NCBI RefSeq assembly: GCF_018614585.1
Contig: NZ_JAGGOI010000017.1
Coordinates: 94,861 to 158,860, forward strand
DNA length: 64,000 nucleotides
DNA from: Streptomyces sp. ISL-1
Lineage (GTDB): Bacteria > Actinomycetota > Actinomycetes > Streptomycetales > Streptomycetaceae
Direction: 5' to 3'
Shown piece after piece: positions 49,029 through 56,140 of the stretch (the stretch's first letter is position 1; each line of letters starts with the position of its first letter). The notes under the pieces are model-generated. The model had not been told where the DNA came from. It made no database searches and was given only the letters and a program-made list of their open reading frames with translations. Position numbers and translations under genes: made by a program.

Positions 49029-49158
49029 GGGCGAAGCCTTTGCTTACACGAAACCTACAGAGCTTCGCGAGCTTGCACGACCAGCGCACATAAGTTCCAC
49101 TTCAGATTGATCATTTTATTTGACCTTTACCTGACACGCGGAACCCGATGCTTGAGCG

Positions 49159-49773
49159 TTACCCTACCGACGTCTTGACGGCCCGTCTGATCGCCTCGGC
49201 CACCGTCTCCTTGAGCCCATCACCGGACTTCGCGACAGTGATATTTCCGGCCTTCTCGGCGCCGTCGACCACCACGAAGTGGACCTTGGGGTACTGCTTC
49301 GCCCCGGCCTCTGTGACCTCCACCTGAGGAGCGCCGACCGCCAGGACGACCTCGCACTGGCGCTGCATCAGGCTGTTGAAGAACGGGCGGGCGTTCTGAG
49401 CCGATTGCTCCCCCATGACAGGTACGTAGTTGACCCGGGCCCGTGTGTCCAGGGATGCCTGCTGCATCCCCTCCCACACCGGCGCGGCGGGCGTGCCCGC
49501 CAGGATCCCCTTCTCGTCCGTCAGCAGACAGGCGTCGAACTCCTTGTACTGGCGGGCCCTCGGGTCGGGCGGCCCGGACTCCTCGCCGCCGAGGAACAGC
49601 CAGGCGGCCACCATCCCGAGCACGAGCACGGCGGCGCTGCCGGCCGCCCAGCCCGCGTGGCCGCGCAGCGAACCGGCCGCCGCGGCAAGCGCCCTGCCGA
49701 GCCGCGCCGCGCGCCCGGACTCGGGACGCTCCCTCGCCTGACGCCACATACGCCGCGTCTTCACCGTCTTCAT
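49159..49773 (-). CDS. Membrane-anchored protein with BMP-like (periplasmic-binding) fold
   Basis: 204 residues, ATG 49773 overlapping the stop of the next gene upstream by 4 nt (ATGA). A basic N-terminus and one membrane helix (about 42-62) precede an outside domain: 'YKEFDACLLTDEKGILAGTPAAPVWEGMQQASLDTRARVNYVPV' then 'FFNSLMQRQCEVVLAVGAPQVEVTEAGAKQYPKVHFVVVDG', which resembles the first lobe of BMP-type substrate-binding proteins ('acLvTD.gGi.d.sfnq.aweG'). Length is about half a full binding protein, so binding is uncertain. Probably an operon with the gene at 49770-50126, 130 bp upstream of the Rhs start. Confidence 0.7.
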   Translation of the reverse strand: MKTVKTRRMWRQARERPESGRAARLGRALAAAAGSLRGHAGWAAGSAAVLVLGMVAAWLFLGGEESGPPDPRARQYKEFDACLLTDEKGILAGTPAAPVWEGMQQASLDTRARVNYVPVMGEQSAQNARPFFNSLMQRQCEVVLAVGAPQVEVTEAGAKQYPKVHFVVVDGAEKAGNITVAKSGDGLKETVAEAIRRAVKTSVG

Positions 49774-50126
49774 CGGGACTCACCGGCCAACGGTCTGCGG
49801 ACGGACAGGACGTACAGACAGTGCAGCGCCGCCCCGAACGTGGAGAGGGACAGCAGCAGCAGGTCGGTCGCGAACTGCCAGCCGTGCGTGTCCTCCGGCG
49901 TGAGCACGGCCTGCAGTACCCAGCCGACGGTGAGGGCGGTGAAGAGAACAGCACCCAGCCAGTCGGCGCGCGTGCGTCGGCGGAAGGCGATGACGAGCGA
50001 GGGCACCGCGCCCAACATCCCGAGGCTCACCACCGGCACGGCCGCCAGCAGCATCCTGGGGAGCAACCCGGGGACGGCCCTTTTCATCAAGTGAGCTGCA
50101 CTCACGTCGGCAACGGCGGGGTTCAC
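49770..50126 (-). CDS. Small hypothetical membrane protein
   Basis: 118 residues from the GTG at 50126 (GAGAGG 9 nt upstream; an earlier start at 50198 is possible). Hydrophobic segments at about 22-45 (LLAAVPVVSLGMLGAVPSLVIAF), 55-75 and 85-108 suggest three membrane helices. No motif recognised. Overlaps the downstream gene by 4 nt. It may modulate or accompany the BMP-like anchored protein (inference from coupling only). Confidence 0.65.
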   Translation of the reverse strand: MNPAVADVSAAHLMKRAVPGLLPRMLLAAVPVVSLGMLGAVPSLVIAFRRRTRADWLGAVLFTALTVGWVLQAVLTPEDTHGWQFATDLLLLSLSTFGAALHCLYVLSVRRPLAGESR

Positions 50127-50366
50127 AATCGATACCTCTCGGGAACGTACGTACGGATACGGGCAGGACGGCCGTACCGTACATCCAGCGCCGGACACCG
50201 CCGACCCCGGGTGCCCAGGGCGGCCTCCTTCGCGTCTCGGCCGTGCGTCAAACCCGGTGCCGCACCCACACGTCGGGCTCCACGATCACCGCGCACCCGC
50301 GCTCCGTGTCGCAGCGCACCGGCCTCAGCGCTCCCGGCGCCTCCACCGGGCGCACGCCAACCGCCG

Positions 50367-51152
50367 CTATCCGCCGCACTGCGTGAGCATCGACTTCTTG
50401 TCCGCCGCCGTCACCGGCAGGTCGTACTTGACCGCGACCTGGGAGATCCGCACCGCGTACGAACAGCGGATCCGCTTGATCGGCGGCAGCCAGGACGCCG
50501 GGCCCGAGTCGCTCTTGGAGCTGTTGGCCGGGCCGTCGACGGGCAGCAGGTTCAGCGGGTCGTTGGCGAATTGCTGTCGCTTGGCCTTGTCCCACCGGGC
50601 GGCGCCCATCTGCCAGGCGTACGACAACGGCACCATGTGATCTACCTGGACCTCGGTCGCCTTCGCCTTCTTCCAGGCGATCTCCTTGCCCGTGTACGGG
50701 TCGTGCAGGTTCATCGAGACGACGACGCAGTCGGAACCGGTACGGAACTGGATGCTCTGGCCATCACGTTTCAGCAAGTCGTTCCTGGTGTCGCACCCGT
50801 TCCTCGCCAGCGGGACGCCGTCGGCCGTGTCCATCCACGCGTAGCCGAAGCGGTCGCGGTCATAGCCGGTCTTGGGGCCGCGGCCCTTGGTGGGCACCTT
50901 CTCGATCAACCGGCGGGCGGCGGCCCTGTCCGGCTCGGAGGTGAGCGGGGCCAGGCCCGGCTTCGTGCCTTCGGGGTTGGCCAGCGGGCTGGTGCCACTG
51001 CCGGCGGCGGACGGCGCGGAACCCGCGCCGGGATCCGAGGGCTTGGCGTCACCCGGGAGCCCGCCGTCGCAGCCGGTGAGGAGCGCCGCGGTGAGCGCAC
51101 TCGTCAGTACGGCCGCGAGCGCGCGCGATATTCGTTCCCCGGGTCTGTTCAC
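50367..51152 (-). CDS. DUF1524/HNH nuclease lipoprotein
   Basis: 261 residues, GTG 51152 (weak SD). A lipoprotein signal peptide with lipobox LLTGC (Cys near 28), an A/G/P/S linker, then the nuclease domain: 'GYDRDRFGYAWMDTADGVPLARNGCDTRNDLLKRD', 'VQVDHMVPLSYAWQMGAARWDKAKRQQFANDPLNLLPVDGPANSSKSDSGPASWLPP' and 'YAVRISQVAVKYDLPV'. The 'DHxVPL...W..NDP.NL.PV....N..K.d' pattern is the DUF1524/HNH family. It should be a secreted, membrane-tethered DNA/RNA endonuclease; such proteins are common extracellular nucleases of Streptomyces. Single gene. Confidence 0.9.
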   Translation of the reverse strand: MNRPGERISRALAAVLTSALTAALLTGCDGGLPGDAKPSDPGAGSAPSAAGSGTSPLANPEGTKPGLAPLTSEPDRAAARRLIEKVPTKGRGPKTGYDRDRFGYAWMDTADGVPLARNGCDTRNDLLKRDGQSIQFRTGSDCVVVSMNLHDPYTGKEIAWKKAKATEVQVDHMVPLSYAWQMGAARWDKAKRQQFANDPLNLLPVDGPANSSKSDSGPASWLPPIKRIRCSYAVRISQVAVKYDLPVTAADKKSMLTQCGG

Positions 51153-51444
51153 TTTCGTAGCCTACTGAGCCCAAGTGGCCTGCGCAGCAACGCCATTCGG
51201 TGCATTTGCTGACTTTTGCCCTGCCATCCGCCGCTATGTCATGGACCGGGCGAGGTTCCGGCGCGCGGGAGGGAGACGGTGCGCGTAGCGTCGAAAGTGT
51301 CCCGACCCCCTGCGGAAGGCATCTCATTACGACAGCGATACACACACATACCGATACACACGCACACCCACCGCCCGCGGAGCCGAGCCGGCCCCCGCGG
51401 GCGGTGCCACGCCCCGGGGCCCGCGAACGGGGCGCCTCACACCA
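51153..51444. other. Gap between the nuclease gene and mfd
   Basis: 292 bp without a gene. It contains two 16-bp copies (51336-51351, 51352-51367) of a cgatacacacrcayac motif and a 12-bp hairpin (51369-51380 with 51395-51406) that probably terminates mfd on the minus strand. Confidence 0.6.
51369..51406 (-). terminator. Terminator downstream of mfd
   Basis: Perfect 12-bp stem (51369-51380 with 51395-51406, CACCGCCCGCGG) and 14-nt loop, 39 bp past the mfd stop on the minus strand. It is followed by an unusual CA/GT dinucleotide-rich run rather than a U tract. Confidence 0.65.
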
Positions 51445-54400
51445 TCACGACCCCAGGATCGTCGTGAGGAACTCGCCGGTCCACGCCAGCAGTTCCCGCC
51501 CCACCACGGGCTTCCCGCCGACCTTGCCCGACGTCGGGCGGGGCACCAGGATCTGGCGGACCGCCGGCTTGATGACCGTTCGCGGGTGGAGGCGCTTGAG
51601 CCGCAGCTCCTGCGACTCCCTCAACTCCACCGGCGCGAAGCGGATGTTGGAGCCCTGCAGCACGACCTCGCCGACCCCGCACGCCCGGGCCAGCATCCGC
51701 AGGCCCGCCACCAGGAGCAGGTTCTCGACCGGTTCCGGAAGCTTGCCGTAGCGGTCGGTGAGTTCCTCACGGACCGCCTTGATGTCCTCCTCGGAGTTCG
51801 CCGAGGCGATCGCGCGGTACGCCTGCAGGCGCAGCCGCTCGCCCGGTGCGTAGTCGTGCGGGACATGCGCGTCGACCGGGAGCTCGATCTTGACCTCGAG
51901 CGGAGGCTCCTCCTCCACGCCACCGTCGACCGCGGCGCGGTAGTCCGCCACCGCCTCTCCCACCATGCGGATGTACAGGTCGAAGCCGACGCCCGCGATA
52001 TGGCCGGACTGCTCGCCGCCCAGCAGATTGCCCGCGCCGCGGATCTCCAGGTCCTTCATCGCGACATACATTCCCGCACCCATCTCGGTGTGCTGCGCGA
52101 TCGTCGCGAGGCGCTCGTGGGCGGTCTCGGTGAGCGGCTTCTCCGGCGGGTAGAGGAAGTAGGCGTAACCGCGCTCGCGGCCCCGGCCCACCCGGCCGCG
52201 CAGCTGATGCAGCTGCGAGAGACCGAAGTTGTCGCCGCGCTCGACGATCAGAGTGTTCGCGTTGGAGATGTCGATCCCGGACTCGACGATCGTCGTGGAG
52301 ACGAGCACGTCGAACTTCTTCTCCCAGAAGTCCACCACGACCTGCTCGAGCGCCGACTCGGGCATCTGGCCGTGGGCGGTCGCGATGCGGGCCTCGGGCA
52401 CGATGTCGCGCAACCGGGCCGCCGCCCGGTCGATCGACTCCACGCGGTTGTGGATGTAGAAGACCTGGCCCTCGCGCAGCAGTTCACGGCGGATCGCCGC
52501 GCCCAGCTGCTTCTCCTCGTAAGGCCCCACGAAAGTGAGCACCGGGTGGCGCTCCTCCGGCGGCGTGGTGATGGTCGACATCTCGCGGATGCCGGTGACC
52601 GCCATCTCCAACGTGCGGGGGATCGGTGTCGCGGACATCGTCAGTACGTCGACGTTGGCGCGCAGCTTCTTCAGCTGCTCCTTGTGCTCGACGCCGAAGC
52701 GCTGCTCCTCGTCGACGACGACCAGTCCCAGGTCCTTGAACCTGGTCTCGGACGAGAACAGCCGGTGCGTGCCGATGACGATGTCGACCGAGCCGTCCCG
52801 CAGGCCCTCCAGCGTCGCCTTCGCCTCCGCGTCCGACTGGAATCGGCTCAACGCCCGTACATTCACCGGGAATTGGGAGTAGCGCTCGGAGAAAGTGCCG
52901 AAGTGCTGCTGCACCAGCAGCGTCGTCGGCACCAGGATCGCGACCTGCTTGCCGTCCTGGACGGCCTTGAACGCGGCCCGCACCGCGATCTCCGTCTTTC
53001 CGTAGCCGACGTCGCCGCAGATCAGCCGGTCCATCGGGACCGTCTTCTCCATGTCCTCCTTGACCTCGGCGATCGTGGAGAGCTGGTCGGGCGTCTCGAC
53101 GTACGGGAACGCGTCCTCCAGCTCCCGCTGCCAGGGTGTGTCCTGGCCGAAGGCATGGCCGGGGGCGGCCATCCGGGCGCTGTACAGCTTGATCAGGTCG
53201 GCGGCGATCTCCTTGACCGCCTTCTTCGCGCGCGCCTTGGTCTTCGTCCAGTCGGCGCCGCCGAGCCGGTGCAGGGTCGGAGCCTCGCCGCCGACGTACT
53301 TGGTGACCTGCTCCAGCTGGTCGGTAGGGATGTAGAGCCGGTCGCCGGGCTGGCCGCGCTTGGCGGGGGCGTACTCGACGAGCAGATACTCGCGGGTCGC
53401 GTTCTGCACGGTGCGCTGCACCATCTCGATGTAGCGGCCCACGCCGTGCTGCTCGTGGACGATGTAGTCGCCCGTCTCCAGGGTGAGCGGGTCGATCGTC
53501 TTGCGGCGCTTGGCCGGCATCCGCTGACCGTCCTTGCCGGCCGCCTTCTGGCCGGAGAGATCGGTCTCGGTCAGCACCGCGATCTTGAGGCCAGGGTCGA
53601 TGAAGCCGTAGTCGATCGAGCCGCAGGCCACATGGACGAGGGACGGGGCGATCTCGGCGAGGTCGGCGTCCAGGCGGGCGGCGATGCCCTCGCCGCCAAG
53701 CACCTCGACGGTACGGGCCGCGGGGCCGTGCGCCTCGGTGACGTACAGCGTGCGCCAGCCGTCCGCCAGCCAGCCCTTGGTGTCGGCGAGCGCGCGGGCC
53801 GTGTCGCCGCGGTACATCTCCGTGGCGTGCATCCCGAGCTTGATCGTGTCGTCCGACAGTTCCTCGTCCGCGGCGAACGGGGAAACGGACCACCACATCA
53901 TGCCGAGCTCGCGCGCCCGGTCGCGTACGTCCGCGATCCCCCACAGCGAGGCCGCGTCGAGGTCGATCGGAGCGTCCCCGCCGCCCGCGGTCGCCGCCCA
54001 GGACGCCTGCAGGAACTCCTGGCTCGTCGCCACCAGGTCCGCGGCCCGCGTCCGTACCCGCTCCGGGTCGCAGACGACAGCCATCGAGCCCTTCGGCATG
54101 ACGTCGAGCAGCAGCTCCATCTCGTCGACGAGGACCGGAGCGAGGGACTCCATGCCCTCGACCGCGATTCCCTCGGCGATCTTGCCGAGCAGTTCGCCCA
54201 GCTCGGGGTGGAGCTCGGCGAGGGCCGCGGCCCGCTGCCGTACATCGTCGGTCAGCAGCAGCTCACGGCAGGGCGGGGCCCAGAGCCCGTGCTCGGCGAC
54301 CTCGAGCGAGCGCTGGTCGGCGACCTTGAAGTAACGGATCTCCTCGACGTCGTCGCCCCAGAACTCCACCCGAAGGGGGTGCTCCTCGGTGGGCGGGAAG

Positions 54401-54975
54401 ACATCGAGGATGCCGCCGCGGACGGCGAACTCGCCGCGCTTCTCGACCAGTTCGACCCGGGAGTACGCGGCGGCGGCGAGGCCGTCCACGATCTCGTTCA
54501 GATCGGCCTGCTGCCCGGTGCGCAGCGCCACGGGCTCCAGGTCGCCGAGCCCCTTGACCTGCGGCTGCAGTACGGAACGGACCGGCGCGACGACGACCGA
54601 GACCGGCCCGGCGGCCGGGTCGTCCTGCTCCGGGTGGGCCAGCCTGCGCAGCACGGCCAGTCGGCGGCCCACGGTGTCGGAACGGGGCGACAGCCGCTCG
54701 TGCGGCAGCGTCTCCCACGAGGGGTACTCGGCGATGCCCTCCTCGGGCAGCAGCGAGCGCAGCGCCGCCGCCAGGTCCTCGGCCTCGCGCCCGGTCGCGG
54801 TGACGGCCAGCACCGGCCGCCCGGTCTCGCGGGCGAGCGCGGCCACCGCGAAGGCGCGGGCGGCGGGCGGGCCGACCAGGTCGACATGCATACGGTGGCC
54901 GTCGCCGGCAGCCTTCACCGCGCCGACAAGCGCCGGGTCACGTACGACGGCATCGAGCAGACCGTGCAGGCTCAT
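51445..54975 (-). CDS. mfd: Transcription-repair coupling factor Mfd
   Basis: 1176 residues from ATG 54975 (the frame is open much further upstream, but only this start fits the family). N-terminal UvrB-like part with SVVVAPVRSVLQP and RVELVEKRGEFAVRGGILDVFPP. RNA-polymerase-interacting domain from about residue 495 (LTLETGDYIVHEQHGVGRY). Translocase with Walker A GDVGYGKTE (about 655), TTLLVQQH, VVVDEEQRFGV, MSATPIPRTL, LVSTTIVESGIDI and QLRGRVGR. C-terminal regulatory domain to the end. Mfd removes RNA polymerase stalled at DNA damage and recruits UvrA (family knowledge). The upstream 1.1 kb gap carries unusual repeats. Confidence 0.97.
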   Translation of the reverse strand: MSLHGLLDAVVRDPALVGAVKAAGDGHRMHVDLVGPPAARAFAVAALARETGRPVLAVTATGREAEDLAAALRSLLPEEGIAEYPSWETLPHERLSPRSDTVGRRLAVLRRLAHPEQDDPAAGPVSVVVAPVRSVLQPQVKGLGDLEPVALRTGQQADLNEIVDGLAAAAYSRVELVEKRGEFAVRGGILDVFPPTEEHPLRVEFWGDDVEEIRYFKVADQRSLEVAEHGLWAPPCRELLLTDDVRQRAAALAELHPELGELLGKIAEGIAVEGMESLAPVLVDEMELLLDVMPKGSMAVVCDPERVRTRAADLVATSQEFLQASWAATAGGGDAPIDLDAASLWGIADVRDRARELGMMWWSVSPFAADEELSDDTIKLGMHATEMYRGDTARALADTKGWLADGWRTLYVTEAHGPAARTVEVLGGEGIAARLDADLAEIAPSLVHVACGSIDYGFIDPGLKIAVLTETDLSGQKAAGKDGQRMPAKRRKTIDPLTLETGDYIVHEQHGVGRYIEMVQRTVQNATREYLLVEYAPAKRGQPGDRLYIPTDQLEQVTKYVGGEAPTLHRLGGADWTKTKARAKKAVKEIAADLIKLYSARMAAPGHAFGQDTPWQRELEDAFPYVETPDQLSTIAEVKEDMEKTVPMDRLICGDVGYGKTEIAVRAAFKAVQDGKQVAILVPTTLLVQQHFGTFSERYSQFPVNVRALSRFQSDAEAKATLEGLRDGSVDIVIGTHRLFSSETRFKDLGLVVVDEEQRFGVEHKEQLKKLRANVDVLTMSATPIPRTLEMAVTGIREMSTITTPPEERHPVLTFVGPYEEKQLGAAIRRELLREGQVFYIHNRVESIDRAAARLRDIVPEARIATAHGQMPESALEQVVVDFWEKKFDVLVSTTIVESGIDISNANTLIVERGDNFGLSQLHQLRGRVGRGRERGYAYFLYPPEKPLTETAHERLATIAQHTEMGAGMYVAMKDLEIRGAGNLLGGEQSGHIAGVGFDLYIRMVGEAVADYRAAVDGGVEEEPPLEVKIELPVDAHVPHDYAPGERLRLQAYRAIASANSEEDIKAVREELTDRYGKLPEPVENLLLVAGLRMLARACGVGEVVLQGSNIRFAPVELRESQELRLKRLHPRTVIKPAVRQILVPRPTSGKVGGKPVVGRELLAWTGEFLTTILGS

Positions 54976-55090
54976 GAAGGTGCTTCCATCCGGGGGCGGG
55001 GGGTGGGCAACGCGAACCACCCGACACGTCAAACGGGCCGGGGGTCTCCAGCGTACGACGCGGCTGTGACAGCTGCGTCCGGAATCCTCG

Positions 55091-55163
55091 CGGTGGGGGC
55101 GGTGGGGGCGGTGGGGGCGGTGGCGGTGGGCGGGGTGCGGGGTGCGGGGTGCGGGGTGCGGGC
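55091..55163 (+). repeat. G-rich minisatellite upstream of mfd
   Basis: Three to four copies of a 9-mer (cggtggggg, 55091-55120) run into several copies of a 7-mer (ggggtgc, 55132-55160). Many GGG tracts with short spacers make it a strong G-quadruplex candidate on the plus strand, about 115-190 bp upstream of the mfd start. Confidence 0.85.
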
Positions 55164-55512
55164 GGACAATCCCCCGGCCGCGTGCCCGAGGCCATTTGCG
55201 GCTCCGCCGCGTGAGGTGGGCGTATCCCGGCTGGAGGGGTAAGCAGGGCGCGGGCCGGGACTCATCCCTCACCCCGCCCTCCCCCCACAGGGGGGAAGGG
55301 GAACGCGGGGGCAGCTTCGCGGCGCGGTAAAGGGGGGTGGACAAACCACGCGACAGCTGCGCACGGCCCAGAAAGGCAGAGCCGACGCCGCCGACCGCTC
55401 CGGCTACGCCTGGGGGCCCACGAAAGCGGGGGCCAGCGACCCCCGCCGCCCGACCCCCGGCACCAACGCGGGCTGCCTACCCCTCGGGCCGACCGGGTCT
55501 GTGACATCGGGT

Positions 55513-55990
55513 CGGGGAGGGGCCGTGCAGGGTCGTCCCCGCAGGGGATCGGCGGCCGAACCCGGTGATCAACACGAACCCCGTTTTGCCGCCGACCCCG
55601 AGGAGTCGAGCCCGGAGGGGCCCCGGAACCCCCACCCCACGCCACCGGGCAACCCCCAGGCCCGGCGCCCCCGCACCTCAGTGGCATCGCTTCGGGGAGG
55701 GGCCGTGCAGGGTCGTCCCCGCAGGGGATCGGCGGCCGGACCCAGTGACCAATACGAACCCCGTTTCGCCGCCGACCCCGAGGAGTCGAGCCCGGAGGGG
55801 CCCCGGAACCCGCACCCCACGCCACCGGGGTGACGGGGTCTGTGGCATGCCGCCGGGGAGGGGCCGTGCAGGGTCGTCCCCGCAGGGGATCGGCGGCCGG
55901 ACCCAGTGACCAATACGAACCCCGTTTCGCCGCCGACCCCGAGGAGTCGAGCCCGGAGGGGCCACCGGAACCCGCACCCCACGCCACCGG
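55513..55990. repeat. Three long direct repeats (about 137 bp)
   Basis: Copies at 55513-55650, 55693-55829 and 55854-55990 (periods 180 and 161 bp). Each starts cggggaggggccgtgc and continues through ccccgcaggggatcggcgg, ccaatacgaaccccgtt (aacacgaaccccgtt in copy 1) and gaggagtcgagcccggagggg. Copies 2 and 3 are nearly identical. Within each, gtccccgcaggggat can form a small hairpin. Confidence 0.92.
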
Positions 55991-56140
55991 GCAACCCCAA
56001 GACCCCCGCCCCGGACGCCCGCGCCCCCCGCCCCGGACGCCCGCGCCCCCCACCGCGGACGCCCGCACCCCACGGCCGGCCTGAGCCGCCACCCGAAACC
56101 GCCCCCGGGGCCCCCCGTGCCGTAACGCGCCGCCGTCCCC

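Larger units (their letters stand above)
54976..56140. other. 1.1-kb repeat-rich intergenic region upstream of mfd
   Basis: 1165 bp with no convincing gene on either strand; the long open frames are a by-product of GC content. From left to right: the mfd promoter region, a G-rich minisatellite (55091-55163), C/G runs around 55260-55310, three 137-bp direct repeats (55513-55990) and C-rich repeats (gcgccccccgccccggacgcc type, 56020-56080). It separates mfd from the permease gene ending at 56141. Confidence 0.8.

Noticed and set aside
51586..55242. A 1218-residue open frame on the plus strand
   Set aside because: Antisense to mfd and the repeat gap; its length reflects GC bias. The mfd frame has all family motifs.
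55513..55990. CRISPR or IS ends
   Set aside because: Spacers between copies are not unique 30-40 bp; there is no transposase and no terminal inverted repeat.
55501..56090. Possible small genes within the 137-bp repeats
   Set aside because: Open frames exist on both strands but have no SD, no conserved start and the same composition in all frames.
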